64,000 nt of DNA from Prauserella salsuginis (GCF_024648885.1 NZ_JANBBF010000008.1:1072178-1136177); one strand, 5' to 3'. Positions 45,771-58,516 are shown, counted from the stretch's first letter. Notes: generated by a model from the letters alone, not told the origin. Numbers and translations: made by a program.

Positions 45771-46373
45771 TCATGCGTCGGCGGCAGGTCTGCGCACCTG
45801 GTTCAGCAGCCGCACGACCACGTCCTCGATCTCGTCACCGACCTTGCGCTGGTCGGTGGAGTGGGCGATCTCGGTGGCTGCGCTGCACAGTGCGCCGAAC
45901 AGCAGCCGGGACGTCACCTCGACGGGCACGGCGAGCACCTCGCCCGCATCGATGAGGTCCTGCAGCGCCTGTTTGATGAGCCCGAAGCTGTAGCGGTCCT
46001 CGGCCTCGCGCCAGCGCGCCCAGCCCATGACGACCGGTGCCTCCTGCAACGCGAGCCGCTGGTAGGCCGGGTCGAGGCAGCTGCCGATGAACTCGCGCAG
46101 CCCGTTCAGTGCGCGGTCCCACGGCGGTTCCGGCCCGCTCAGAATCTTCTCCAGCCGCCCTTTGACGTCGCTTTCGACCTCGTCGAACGCGGCCTCGAAC
46201 ACCGCTTGTTTGCCGCTGAAATGGTGGTACAGCGCGCCTTTCGTCACACGCGCGCGCTTCGCGATCTCGTCGAGCGACGTGCCCGCGTAGCCGCGTTCCG
46301 TGAACAGCCTGACGGCACTCTTGACCAGGGCAGCTCGCGTCGATTCCGAGTAATCGTCACGCCTGGACCGCAT
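45771..46373 (-). CDS. TetR-family transcriptional regulator
   Basis: A 200-residue repressor. The N-terminal helix-turn-helix is clear (GYAGTSLDEIAKRARVTKGALYHHFSGK within residues 26-53, quoted in two parts: GYAGTSLDEIAKRARVTK and GALYHHFSGK). The C-terminal half is an all-helical ligand domain. Three CATACC-N3-GGTATG operators lie between it and the divergent gene at 46527, so it likely regulates both. The inducer is unknown. Confidence 0.92.
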   Translation of the reverse strand: MRSRRDDYSESTRAALVKSAVRLFTERGYAGTSLDEIAKRARVTKGALYHHFSGKQAVFEAAFDEVESDVKGRLEKILSGPEPPWDRALNGLREFIGSCLDPAYQRLALQEAPVVMGWARWREAEDRYSFGLIKQALQDLIDAGEVLAVPVEVTSRLLFGALCSAATEIAHSTDQRKVGDEIEDVVVRLLNQVRRPAADA

Positions 46374-46412
46374 TGTCACCACGCTCACAACTGTACTCGG
46401 GTTTCCCACCGC

Positions 46413-46476
46413 CATACCGGTGGTATGTTCGTGCTGTCGGCTCCATACCCACGGTATGCCGCAAACCCGCGGTATG
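46413..46476. promoter_or_regulatory. three CATACC-N3-GGTATG operators
   Basis: Sites at 46413-46427 and 46444-46458 are perfect 6-3-6 palindromes; 46462-46476 (caaacccgcggtatg) has one mismatch. Centres are 31 and 18 bp apart. They lie between the divergent TetR gene and the next gene. Confidence 0.85.
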
Positions 46477-46526
46477 ACCATGTGTCCCGACCCAGAGTCG
46501 CGTAAACCACGCAACAGGGGGATCCC

Positions 46527-47063
46527 ATGAGCTGGAACGACTACTACAGACGACGCGACATCCTCGACACCGTCGTGCGCCGCGCCCGGCGCAATCCCGA
46601 GGCGCCACTGTCGATCGCCGAGATCCCGGGAGCGACCGAAGAGTTCGGCACAGAGGAGAAGGTGCTGCTCGCCCTGCACTATCGCTGGCAGCAGGCACTC
46701 AGCGGGCGACTGCGCACCGAGGTCGGCGGCCCCGAGGACTCCGCGGACCTGCCGGGCGGCCGCGACGCGGACCATGTCGACGCCGTGTCGCGCGCATGGC
46801 GCAAGACGTGCTCCGACCACGCGACCCTGCGCGCCGTGCTGGACGCACACCTGGACGACCATCCGCCACTGCGCCGTGCCCACGAGGCGCAGCTGCGCAT
46901 GCTGGCCATCACGGCAGGACTCGCCGAACCCGGCGAACCCGCCGACGAGGTCACGCAGGTCGGCAACACCCTCGTCGAACTCATGCGCACCCGTGCGTCC
47001 GACCATGCCGCGCCCCGCAATCCGGTCGGCCAGCTCCTCCGCAAGCTCGCCCCGGCCGGCTGA
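46527..47063 (+). CDS. hypothetical protein divergent from the TetR gene
   Basis: A 178-residue helical protein starting SWNDYYRRRDILDTVVRRAR. The segment GTEEKVLLALHYRWQQALSGRL suggests a helical bundle. I recognise no family. Shared operators with the TetR gene imply it is the regulator's main target. GGGGGAT lies close upstream of the ATG. Confidence 0.7.
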   Translation: MSWNDYYRRRDILDTVVRRARRNPEAPLSIAEIPGATEEFGTEEKVLLALHYRWQQALSGRLRTEVGGPEDSADLPGGRDADHVDAVSRAWRKTCSDHATLRAVLDAHLDDHPPLRRAHEAQLRMLAITAGLAEPGEPADEVTQVGNTLVELMRTRASDHAAPRNPVGQLLRKLAPAG

Positions 47064-47166
47064 GCCCGGCATCCGAGTCCGGCATCCGAGTCCGAGCACC
47101 GATCCGGGCGATGCACCGCGGCGGGCCAACGCTGCGGACTCCCGGCCGGGAGTTCGACATCACGCG

Positions 47167-47247
47167 GTGTCGGGCGAGCCGCAAGGCCAGGTGCCACCCG
47201 GAGCGTTACCGGGACCCTGGCCTTACGCATGCCCGCAGGCCCGACAC
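47167..47247. terminator. nested three-stem inverted repeat
   Basis: Three stems nest in 81 nt: 47167-47175 with 47239-47247, 47183-47190 with 47217-47224, and 47197-47201 with 47209-47213. It lies 104 nt after the hypothetical gene, so it may be its terminator or a structured RNA element. Confidence 0.5.
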
Positions 47248-47270
47248 GGCGACAGCCGGCATGCGGCCAC

Positions 47271-47324
47271 ATCTCCGGCTCGGCCCATCGTTCCGATATC
47301 TCCGGCTCGGCCCATCGTTCCGAT
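47271..47324. repeat. two perfect 27-bp direct repeats
   Basis: The unit starts atctccggctcggcccatcg and ends ttccgat; the two copies abut and are identical. The rest of the 382-nt gap up to 47445 shows only the nested hairpin before it and the -10 box after it. Confidence 0.85.
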
Positions 47325-47433
47325 CGAGCTCGGCCGAGCGGCCGACTCCACGAAGCTCACCACGCGAAACCGTGGCTGCGCGTCAACCGTGGCGGCACGG
47401 CAGCTCAGCTGGCGCGTCCTCGCTACTCACCGG

Positions 47434-47439
47434 TAGGTT
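47434..47439 (+). promoter_or_regulatory. -10 box TAGGTT, 6 nt before the SDR gene
   Basis: TAGGTT, 6 nt, ATG; leaderless spacing and no ribosome-binding site. Confidence 0.55.
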
Positions 47440-47445
47440 GTCGCC

Positions 47446-48399
47446 ATGGCGCGCACGGACATCTGGACCGAATCCGACATCCCGAACCAGAGCGGCAGGA
47501 CGGTGCTGGTCACCGGCGCGAACTCGGGCCTCGGCCTGCACACCGCCCGGGTGCTGGCCGCACGGGGCGCCACCGTGCTGCTCGCCTGCCGCTCCCCCGA
47601 ACGCGGCAAGCAGGCCCTCGCGACGATCGCGGCAGGCGCGGCGACCGAGCCGCAGCTGGTGGAACTCGACCTCGCCGACCTGGCCTCCGTCCGCAGGGCA
47701 GCCGCCGACGTCCGCGACCGCACCGGGGACGGTCTCGACATCCTCGTCAACAACGCGGGCGTGATGGCCCCGCCCCACGAGACGACCCGCGACGGGTTCG
47801 AGCTCCAGTTCGGCACCAACCACCTGGGCCACGCCGCGCTGACGTGGCTGCTCCTGCCCGCACTGCGCGCGCGCCAGCACGCACGCGTCGTCACGGTCTC
47901 CAGCCTCGCCGCCCGCGCGGGACGCATCGACACCGCCGACCCTCACTTCGAACACCGTCGCTACAACCCGGTGGCGGCCTACGGCCAGTCCAAGCTGGCC
48001 AACCAGGCGTTCGCGCTGGAACTCGACCGGAGGCTGCGCGCCGCGGGCGACGACGTCGTGAGCGTCGCCGCTCACCCCGGCTACAGCGACACCGGCCTGG
48101 CACCGGCCATGGCGCGGGCGCAGCGCAACGGCGTGCTCCGCACCGTGATGAACGTCGGCGGACGGCTCGGCGGGCTACTCCTGGCGCAGAACACCGAGCA
48201 GGGAGCCGCACCGCAGCTCTACGCCGCGACCGCACCGGGCGTCTCCGGCGGCGATTACTTCGGCCCGCTCGGTCCCGGCCAGATGCGCGGCCGTCCCGGC
48301 ACGGTCCGCCCGCTCGCCACGGCCACCGACCAGGCAGCCGGTACCGCGTTGTGGGAACTCACGGCCGAGTTGACGGGGGTCACGCCCGACCCGGCATGA
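47446..48399 (+). CDS. short-chain dehydrogenase/reductase (retinol dehydrogenase-like)
   Basis: A 317-residue SDR. The cofactor motif [16 protein letters not shown], the structural NNAG ([12 protein letters not shown]), the catalytic Ser in VSSLAAR and [11 protein letters not shown] (Tyr and Lys) are all present. An Arg after the second strand (CRSPERG) indicates NADP(H). It resembles the RDH11-14/WWOX-like group often annotated in actinomycetes; the substrate is unknown. It is inserted between lipB and lipA, which are adjacent in mycobacteria. Confidence 0.93.
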   Translation: MARTDIWTESDIPNQSGRTVLVTGANSGLGLHTARVLAARGATVLLACRSPERGKQALATIAAGAATEPQLVELDLADLASVRRAAADVRDRTGDGLDILVNNAGVMAPPHETTRDGFELQFGTNHLGHAALTWLLLPALRARQHARVVTVSSLAARAGRIDTADPHFEHRRYNPVAAYGQSKLANQAFALELDRRLRAAGDDVVSVAAHPGYSDTGLAPAMARAQRNGVLRTVMNVGGRLGGLLLAQNTEQGAAPQLYAATAPGVSGGDYFGPLGPGQMRGRPGTVRPLATATDQAAGTALWELTAELTGVTPDPA

Positions 48400-48423
48400 C
48401 CTTGTCGGCTCCGCGCGGGCGCG

Positions 48424-48429
48424 TAGGGT
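48424..48429 (+). promoter_or_regulatory. -10 box TAGGGT, 7 nt before lipA
   Basis: TAGGGT followed by 7 nt and GTG; it argues for the GTG at 48437 rather than one 9 nt upstream, which overlaps the box. Confidence 0.5.
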
Positions 48430-48436
48430 GGGGGCC

Positions 48437-49450
48437 GTGACTGCGTTGCCGGAGGGTCGGAAGCTGCTGCGTCTCGAGGTGCGCAACAGCCAGACCCCGA
48501 TCGAGAGAAAGCCGTCGTGGATCAAGACCCGAGCCCGGATGGGGCCCGAGTTCACCGAACTCAAGGGACTCGTCCGCCGCGAAGGTCTGAACACCGTGTG
48601 CGAAGAGGCGGGCTGTCCCAACATCTACGAGTGCTGGGAGGACCGCGAGGCCACCTTCCTCATCGGCGGTGACCAGTGCACGCGCCGGTGCGACTTCTGC
48701 CAGATCGACACCGGTAAGCCCGCCGAGCTCGACACCGACGAGCCGCGCCGCGTCGCCGAGAGCGTGCAGGCGATGGGCCTGCGCTACTCGACGGTCACCG
48801 GCGTCGCCCGGGACGACCTCGAGGACGGCGGCGCGTGGCTGTACGCCGAGACGGTCCGCCAGATCCACCAGCTCAACCCGGGCACCGGCGTCGAGGTGCT
48901 GATCCCGGACTTCAACGCGAATCCCGACCAGCTGGCCGAGGTGTTCAGCTCGGAGCCGCAGGTGCTCGCCCACAACACGGAGACCGTGCCGCGCATCTTC
49001 AAGCGCATCCGGCCCGGGTTCCGCTACGAGCGTTCGCTGCAGGTCATCACCGAGGCCCGCAAGGCCGGGCTGGTGACCAAGTCGAACCTGATCCTCGGCA
49101 TGGGCGAGACGCCTGACGAGGTCGCGCCCGCGATGCAGGACCTGTTCGACGCGGGCTGCGAGATCCTCACGATCACGCAGTACCTGCGCCCCTCGCCGCG
49201 CCACCACCCGGTCGACCGCTGGGTCAAGCCGGAGGAATTCGTCGAGCACACCAAGGCCGCCGAGGAGATCGGATTCCCCGGGGTCATGGCGGGTCCGCTC
49301 GTGCGCTCGTCGTACCGCGCCGGCAAGCTCTACGCGAAGACCAAGGCGCACCGCGGCGAGGAGCTCTCCGAGAACCTGCAGCACCTGGCTGCGGAAGCGC
49401 CCGCGGCTCAGGAGGCCAGCAGCGTGTTGGCCCGCGAGTCCTCGTCCTGA
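48437..49450 (+). CDS. lipA: lipoyl synthase
   Basis: A 337-residue radical-SAM enzyme that inserts two sulfurs into octanoyl groups on E2 and GcvH. It has both cluster sites: [12 protein letters not shown] for the auxiliary, sulfur-donating cluster and CTRRCDFCQ for the SAM cluster. The C-terminal [10 protein letters not shown] supplies the serine ligand of the auxiliary cluster. Its Fe-S needs link it to erpA. A hairpin follows. Confidence 0.96.
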   Translation: MTALPEGRKLLRLEVRNSQTPIERKPSWIKTRARMGPEFTELKGLVRREGLNTVCEEAGCPNIYECWEDREATFLIGGDQCTRRCDFCQIDTGKPAELDTDEPRRVAESVQAMGLRYSTVTGVARDDLEDGGAWLYAETVRQIHQLNPGTGVEVLIPDFNANPDQLAEVFSSEPQVLAHNTETVPRIFKRIRPGFRYERSLQVITEARKAGLVTKSNLILGMGETPDEVAPAMQDLFDAGCEILTITQYLRPSPRHHPVDRWVKPEEFVEHTKAAEEIGFPGVMAGPLVRSSYRAGKLYAKTKAHRGEELSENLQHLAAEAPAAQEASSVLARESSS

Positions 49451-49474
49451 CCCGGACTTCCGGGTGATCCCTGA

Positions 49475-49521
49475 CGCCGCGTGTGCGCGCCGACCGATAG
49501 TGTCGTCTCGCACACGCGGCG
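49475..49521 (+). terminator. lipA terminator hairpin
   Basis: A perfect 13-bp stem (49475-49487 with 49509-49521) with a 21-nt loop, 24 nt after lipA. Confidence 0.75.
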
Positions 49522-49570
49522 ACCTGTTTCGGCGGCCGCGTCTGGTGGGGATGACGAACAGGGGTAAACA

Positions 49571-50407
49571 GTGGTCACCGACTTACTGAACTGGCTGCAG
49601 AGCCTGCCGCAACCGGCGCTGGTGGGGGCGACCGGTCTGCTCGTGCTGCTCGAATGCACGATCGGCCTTGGGTTCCTCGCGCCGGGAGAGTCGGGACTGC
49701 TGATCGCGGCCACAACCGCCACCACGGTGCCGCGGTTCCTCATTCTGTGGATCGTCGTGACGATCTGCGCGGGCATCGGCGACTCGATCGGCTACACGAT
49801 CGGCAGGCGCTTCGGGCCGAAGCTGCGCGAGACGAAGCTGATCCAGAAATACGGCGTCGACGCGTGGGACAAGGCCACCGGCATCCTCCAGCGCCGCGGC
49901 GCATGGGCGGTGTTCTTCGCCCGGTTCTTCCCCGTCGTGCGCACGCTGACGCCGGCCGCGTCCGGCACGTCCGGACTGCCGTTCCACAAGTTCCTGCCTG
50001 CCGCGGTCGCGGGGGCCACGTGCTGGTCCGCCCTGCACATCGCGCTGGGTGCGGCGCTCGGTGAAGCGGCCAAGCAGGTCGAGGACGCCATGAGTACCGG
50101 CGGCATGATCGTGGTGGGCGTCCTCGCGGCGGTCGCCGTGTTCGCGCTGCTGCGGTACAAGCGCAAGAAGGCGATGACGGCGATGGCCCCTGCCGACAGC
50201 GCGGTCACCGCCGACGGTGCCATCACCGCCGACGGTGCCGCCACGGCCGTGACCGCCGACGGTGCCATCACCACCGATGGGTCCGCCACTGCCGCCACCG
50301 CCGTCACGGCCGACGGCGAGGGTGCCCTCGCCTCCCCTGCCGATGGTGCGGCCACACCGGCCACCGGAGCGGATCCCGACGACCGGCCGTCGACCTCCCC
50401 GGGCTGA
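49571..50407 (+). CDS. DedA/SNARE-associated-family membrane protein with repetitive tail
   Basis: A 278-residue protein. Residues 1-200 have the DedA layout: LLVLLECTIGLGFLAPGESGLLIA with the conserved acidic residues, GDSIGYTIGRRFGPKL and FFARFFPVVRTLTPAASGTSG. DedA proteins recycle lipid carriers across the membrane. The last 75 residues are a low-complexity Ala/Thr/Asp tail of repeated TADGA units, apparently a recent expansion. Start is GTG. It is followed by the sirtuin gene. Confidence 0.88.
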   Translation: MVTDLLNWLQSLPQPALVGATGLLVLLECTIGLGFLAPGESGLLIAATTATTVPRFLILWIVVTICAGIGDSIGYTIGRRFGPKLRETKLIQKYGVDAWDKATGILQRRGAWAVFFARFFPVVRTLTPAASGTSGLPFHKFLPAAVAGATCWSALHIALGAALGEAAKQVEDAMSTGGMIVVGVLAAVAVFALLRYKRKKAMTAMAPADSAVTADGAITADGAATAVTADGAITTDGSATAATAVTADGEGALASPADGAATPATGADPDDRPSTSPG

Positions 50408-50454
50408 GACGGTCCGGTGCCCGCCCTGCCGACTCGACGACGGCCGGGCGCATC

Positions 50455-51210
50455 ATGGAACGCATGAACGCCGACCTCCGGCGCGCTCGCGACCTGGTCA
50501 CCGGTGCGAGCCGCATCACAGCGCTCACCGGCGCCGGGATATCGACCGATTCCGGTATCCCCGACTTCCGCGGCCCGAACGGACTGTGGACACGGGACCC
50601 CGAGGCCGAGAAGCTGTCGAACCTGCAGGACTATCTCGCCAGCGCCGACGTCCGCAGGCGCGCCTGGCAGGCCCGGCTCGGCCACCCGGCGTGGCAGGCG
50701 AAGCCCAATCCGGCCCATGACGCCTTCGTCGCTCTGCAACGCGGCGGCGCGCTCACCGCGATCATCACGCAGAACATCGACGAACTGCACCAGCGGGCCG
50801 GCTCGGATCCGGAAACGGTCATCGAACTGCACGGCACGATGTTCCACACCGAATGTCTCGGCTGCGGCGATCGGCGGGACATGGCAGGTGTGCTCGACCG
50901 GGTGCGCTCCGGTGTGGACGATCCGCCGTGCACCGTGTGCGGCGGGATCCTCAAATCCGCCACCATCTCGTTCGGTCAGGCGCTCGACGCCGACGTGCTC
51001 GACCGCGCCCGCGTCGCCGCGATCTCCTGCGACGTGCTGGTGGCCGCGGGGACGTCACTGACCGTGCATCCGGCGGCCGGGCTGGTCGACATCGCCGTGG
51101 GCACCGGCGCATCGGTGATCATCTGCAACGCCTCGCCCACTCCGTACGACGACCTCGCGGACGTGGTGCTGCGCGAGCCGCTGGCCGAGGTGCTGCCGCA
51201 GCTCACGTGA
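50455..51210 (+). CDS. NAD-dependent protein deacylase (sirtuin)
   Basis: A 251-residue Sir2 enzyme. The NAD-binding motif GAGISTDSGIPDFRG (from residue 26), TQNIDELH, the catalytic His in ELHGTMF and a CLGC/CTVC zinc site are intact. The acyl-specificity pair of sirtuin-5 types (Tyr and Arg) is not evident, so simple deacetylation is more likely. An ATG three codons later could be the real start. Its 3' end overlaps that of the convergent MFS gene by 8 nt. Confidence 0.94.
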   Translation: MERMNADLRRARDLVTGASRITALTGAGISTDSGIPDFRGPNGLWTRDPEAEKLSNLQDYLASADVRRRAWQARLGHPAWQAKPNPAHDAFVALQRGGALTAIITQNIDELHQRAGSDPETVIELHGTMFHTECLGCGDRRDMAGVLDRVRSGVDDPPCTVCGGILKSATISFGQALDADVLDRARVAAISCDVLVAAGTSLTVHPAAGLVDIAVGTGASVIICNASPTPYDDLADVVLREPLAEVLPQLT

Positions 51211-52672
51211 GCGGGCCCTCGCGCGAGGCCGGAGCCTGCTGGCCGGCGAGCCTGCGCTGCGGATGCCGCCGCGCGTCGAACAGCGCCATGGTCATCGCCA
51301 CGAGCGTGAACCCGACCGTGCACAGCATGGCCATCGCCAGGCCGGTGCGGTAGCCCTCGCCGCCCGTCACGCCCGCGTGGAACACGGCACCGAGCACGGC
51401 CACGCCGAGCGCCGTGCCGAGCCGCTGCCCCGTCTGCAGTGCGGCCCCGGCCACGCCGGCCATGTTCGTCGGCACGCGGTCCAGGGTCAGCGTCGTGTTC
51501 GGCGCGATCACCATGCCGCCGCCGATGCCGCCGAGCAGCAGCGGCGCCGCGACCGCGTAGCCGACCGCGGCGTCCGGCACGAGTGGCACCAACACGGCGA
51601 CGAGCCCGACGCCGATCACCACGAGGCCGAGCCCGGTGAGCGTCACCCGCCTGCCCCATCGGGCGACCGCACGGCCGGCGAGCGCCGACGACACGGCGGA
51701 GCCGAGCGCGAACGGTGTCACCAGCAGTCCCGACTCCAACGGCGAGTAGCCGAGTCCCTGCTGGAAGAACATCGCGAACACCAGCCACATACCGCCGAAC
51801 CCGCAGAAGTACGTCGCACCGACCGTCGCACCGAGGGCATAGCCGGGCGTGCTCGTGTACAGCCGTGGGTGCAGCACCGGCATCCGGCCGCGCCGCACGA
51901 CCGCGCGTTCCCAGGCCACGAACAGCCATGCGAACACTCCGGCCAACGGGAACATCCACCACAGCGAGGTCAGTCCGCCGTGCTCCGACTGCACGAGCGG
52001 CAACAGCACCCCGAGGACCGCCAGGCCGAGCAGCACGATGCCGGGGATGTCCAGCTGCGAGACCACACCGCGGCGTGCGGGTTCCCGCTTCGGCACCCAC
52101 CGTGCCGCCAACGCCAGCGCGACCAGGCCGATCGGCAGGTTGACGTAGAACACCCAGCGCCAGCCGTCGTCGCCGAACGCCGCGATGATCAGCCCGCCCA
52201 GCACCGGGCCGACGGCCGTGGAAAGGCCGACGGTAGCGCCGAACATGCCGAACGCCCTGCCCCGTTCGGCGCCGTGGAACAGTTCCTGGATCAGTCCCGT
52301 GTTCTGCGGCGCGAGCATGCCGGCGGCGACACCCTGGGCCAACCGCGCCGCGATCAGCATGCCCTCGCTCGAGCTGGCGCCCGCGATGCCGCTGGTGACG
52401 ACGAACGCCGACAGTGCGAAGAGGAACATCCGCCTTCTGCCGAGCTCGTCGCCCAGTCGGCCGCCCGTGACGAGCACCAGCCCGAACGTCAGCGCGTAGC
52501 CGGACACGACCCACTGCGTGCCCGCGACGGTCGCGTCCAGAGCGTCCTGGATGGACGGCAATGCGACGTTGACGATGCTGACGTCGAGCAACGACATGAA
52601 CCCGGCGGTCAGCATGACGGCGAGGGCCCGCCAGCGTCGCGGATCCGGTGTGGCTACGTCGGTTTCGCTCAC
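51203..52672 (-). CDS. MFS drug exporter, DHA2 (EmrB/QacA) family
   Basis: A 489-residue transporter with about 14 membrane helices. DHA2 signatures are seen: LLDVSIVNVALPSIQ in helix 1, WVVSGYALTFGLVLVTGGRLGDELGRRR in helices 2-3 (split here as WVVSGYALTFGLVLV and GGRLGDELGRRR), and the motif C-like GPVLGGLIIA. It probably expels hydrophobic drugs by proton antiport. No regulator is adjacent. The C-terminal coding end overlaps the sirtuin gene on the other strand. Confidence 0.92.
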   Translation of the reverse strand: MSETDVATPDPRRWRALAVMLTAGFMSLLDVSIVNVALPSIQDALDATVAGTQWVVSGYALTFGLVLVTGGRLGDELGRRRMFLFALSAFVVTSGIAGASSSEGMLIAARLAQGVAAGMLAPQNTGLIQELFHGAERGRAFGMFGATVGLSTAVGPVLGGLIIAAFGDDGWRWVFYVNLPIGLVALALAARWVPKREPARRGVVSQLDIPGIVLLGLAVLGVLLPLVQSEHGGLTSLWWMFPLAGVFAWLFVAWERAVVRRGRMPVLHPRLYTSTPGYALGATVGATYFCGFGGMWLVFAMFFQQGLGYSPLESGLLVTPFALGSAVSSALAGRAVARWGRRVTLTGLGLVVIGVGLVAVLVPLVPDAAVGYAVAAPLLLGGIGGGMVIAPNTTLTLDRVPTNMAGVAGAALQTGQRLGTALGVAVLGAVFHAGVTGGEGYRTGLAMAMLCTVGFTLVAMTMALFDARRHPQRRLAGQQAPASREGPLT

Positions 52673-52788
52673 ATCGCCACGGTAGGACCCCGACGTCAGG
52701 CGGGCGCGGCGGCGATCGCGAGCGCCGGCGTCAGCCGGCCACCGTGGCGGAGCTTGGTCGAGGGAGGTTCCGGGGCGTCGAACGCCCC

Positions 52789-52812
52789 CAAGGTGCCCTT
52801 GGGGCGGCCGCC
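52789..52812 (-). terminator. dnaE terminator hairpin
   Basis: The arms cgcccccaagg and ccttggggcg pair with one bulged base, 7 nt beyond the dnaE stop. The arm shares its gcccccaagg core with the hairpin after lipB. Confidence 0.65.
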
Positions 52813-52818
52813 CGGACG

Positions 52819-56385
<3,567 letters not shown>

Positions 56386-56679
56386 CGGCGAAACCTCCCC
56401 TTCGACCGCGCGCGTGCGCGGGCCCGCGAAACTCGGTGAAGTGCCCACCCTAATGGGCCGCCGTCGGGCTCACGCGACGACATCCCGGACGCCCGTCGAG
56501 TGCGATTCGCACCACCTGTCGGAGCCACCACGGAATGCCACCGAGTCGATCACGATACGCACCGATCCGGCGGCCGAACGCGATCATTCACCCCACGAGG
56601 TCAGGGTGATGTGCGCGAAATGCCCCGTTCTTCCCGTGCCACCGTCACACGCGCGCGGCGGTGATGGTTCACTGCAGAC

Positions 56680-57564
56680 ATGACACGTGACGAGGCGCTC
56701 GAGCTGAGGTGCGCAACAGGCTCCGACGTCGGCCAACGGCGGAGCGGGAACGAGGACTCGGCGCTGGCGACCGCGCACCTGGTCGCCGTGGCCGACGGCA
56801 TGGGCGGGCACGCGGCGGGCGAGGTCGCCAGCGCGATCGCGGTCGACGCCGTCGGCGAGCTCGACACCCGGCTCGCCGAGAACGGTGACCTGAACCCGCT
56901 CGAGGAACTGGCCGCCGTGTTCACGCAGGCCTCCAGCGTGCTCGACGAGCGGGTCGGCGCCGACCCCGAACTCTCCGGCATGGGCACCACGCTCACCGTC
57001 ATGCTGTGGCTGGGCCGCGAGTTCGCGCTCGGGCACATCGGGGACTCGCGTGCCTACCGGCTGCGGGGCGCCGAGCTGACGCAGCTGAGCCGCGACCACA
57101 CGCTCGTCCAGTCACTCGTCGACGAGGGCAAGCTCGACGAGGAGAGCGCGGCCGTACACCCCGGCAGGTCGGTGCTGATCAAGGCGCTACTGGCGGGCCA
57201 GGCGGCCGAGCCGGACCTCGAGATGCACGAGGCGCAACCGGGTGACCGGTACCTGCTGTGCTCCGACGGGCTCACCGACGTCGTGTCCATCCAGGAGATC
57301 GGCGCGGTCCTGGGCTCGACCGACGAGCCTGCCGACACCGTGGCGACACTCATCGAACTGGCCAACGAGGCGGGCGGTCCGGACAACATCACGTGCGTCG
57401 TGGTGCACGTGGTCGACCCGGCTGCCGGCGACGGGTCGACCGGCGACGAGGACGCGGCCGACGCCAGCGATGACACCGGCGACGCCGACGCAGCTGACAC
57501 CGGCAGCACGGATGACACCGACACGGCCGGCGCGGGCGGCGGAACCGCAACCGAGTCGGACTGA
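56680..57564 (+). CDS. PP2C-type serine/threonine phosphatase with acidic tail
   Basis: A 294-residue phosphatase. The metal-coordinating motifs are complete: RRSGNEDSAL, VADGMGGHAAGE, GHIGDSRAYR, CSDGLTDVV and GGPDNITC. It would oppose Ser/Thr kinases. No PASTA kinase is adjacent and there is no membrane helix, unlike PstP. The last 45 residues are Asp/Thr/Ala-rich repeats of low complexity. It ends 17 nt from the convergent zinc peptidase gene. Confidence 0.93.
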   Translation: MTRDEALELRCATGSDVGQRRSGNEDSALATAHLVAVADGMGGHAAGEVASAIAVDAVGELDTRLAENGDLNPLEELAAVFTQASSVLDERVGADPELSGMGTTLTVMLWLGREFALGHIGDSRAYRLRGAELTQLSRDHTLVQSLVDEGKLDEESAAVHPGRSVLIKALLAGQAAEPDLEMHEAQPGDRYLLCSDGLTDVVSIQEIGAVLGSTDEPADTVATLIELANEAGGPDNITCVVVHVVDPAAGDGSTGDEDAADASDDTGDADAADTGSTDDTDTAGAGGGTATESD

Positions 57565-57580
57565 CGGCCCGCACGTGCGC

Positions 57581-58516
57581 TCACGGTGACGCGGGCGCAC
57601 CACTCCGCTCCCCCGCGCCGCCGATGTCGGCGGCGGGGGCGCTCCAGGTGTCGCACGCGGCGACCGAGTCGCCGGTGAATCCGGTGGAGGCCCACTGCTG
57701 TTGCAGGCGGGCACCGCCGTGGCTCTCGACGCCGCTCCAATCGGCGAAGTCCTGCACGGCGACCTCGGGACCGCGGCTCGGATCCCCCAACCCGGTGTCG
57801 CGCGCGGCGTCGAGGAACAGACCCGCGAAGCAGGTCGCCTGCAGTTCGAACCGCCTGCCCACTTCGCTCTCCGCCGCCGCGCCCACATCGGACATCGCAT
57901 TGCCCGCCTCGGTGAACACACCGGTGAGCGCCTGAATGTGGTGGCCGTATTCGTGCGCGAGCGTGGCGAGGAACGCGGGCTCGTCCGTGCCGCCGACGGC
58001 CGTGGCCAGCCGGGAGTACGGCAGATGGATCGTGTGGTCGGCGTCGCAGTACAGGCCGAGCGCACGGTCGGCGGGCGGCAGTTCGCCGCATTCGGTCGTG
58101 CGGACGTCGGCGACGTCGACGGACGCAGGCCGGTGCTCGACCCCCATGCGATCGAGCACCGGCCGCCACGCGCGGTCGAGACAGTCGAGCACGTCGCGGT
58201 AGTAGGCACGGGCGGCGTCGCGGCCCTGTCGCAGGTCGGCGGGGTCGCAGTCGACGGTGGCCAGTTGCGCCCCGCTGTCGCGCAGCGCGGTCGCAGCCGA
58301 GTCCGGAGCGCTCGGATCGGCAGCGGGCGTGATGTCCGACGCCGTGTCGCCGTCACCCGCGGCGAGGTCGCTGACGACGACCACGGCGGCCAGCATCAGC
58401 AGGGCCGCCGCCACCGCGATCGCCACGGGCAGCCAGCGCGACCGCGTACCGCGCGCGGATGCGGGCTCGGGGTGGTCCGCACCGGCGCGTCCGATGCTGG
58501 TGTCGTCGGGGTCCAC
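57581..58516 (-). CDS. membrane-anchored neutral zinc metallopeptidase (YpfJ-like)
   Basis: A 311-residue protein with an N-terminal cytoplasmic segment, one membrane helix (LPVAIAVAAALLMLAAVVVV, residues about 27-47) and an extracellular metallopeptidase domain. The zinc site is LAHEYGHHIQ, with FELQATCFAGLF providing the third ligand region. Several cysteines suggest disulfides. Substrates are unknown. Start is GTG with GAGG upstream. The longer frame to 59116 overlaps the next gene and has the wrong composition. Confidence 0.88.
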   Translation of the reverse strand: MDPDDTSIGRAGADHPEPASARGTRSRWLPVAIAVAAALLMLAAVVVVSDLAAGDGDTASDITPAADPSAPDSAATALRDSGAQLATVDCDPADLRQGRDAARAYYRDVLDCLDRAWRPVLDRMGVEHRPASVDVADVRTTECGELPPADRALGLYCDADHTIHLPYSRLATAVGGTDEPAFLATLAHEYGHHIQALTGVFTEAGNAMSDVGAAAESEVGRRFELQATCFAGLFLDAARDTGLGDPSRGPEVAVQDFADWSGVESHGGARLQQQWASTGFTGDSVAACDTWSAPAADIGGAGERSGAPASP

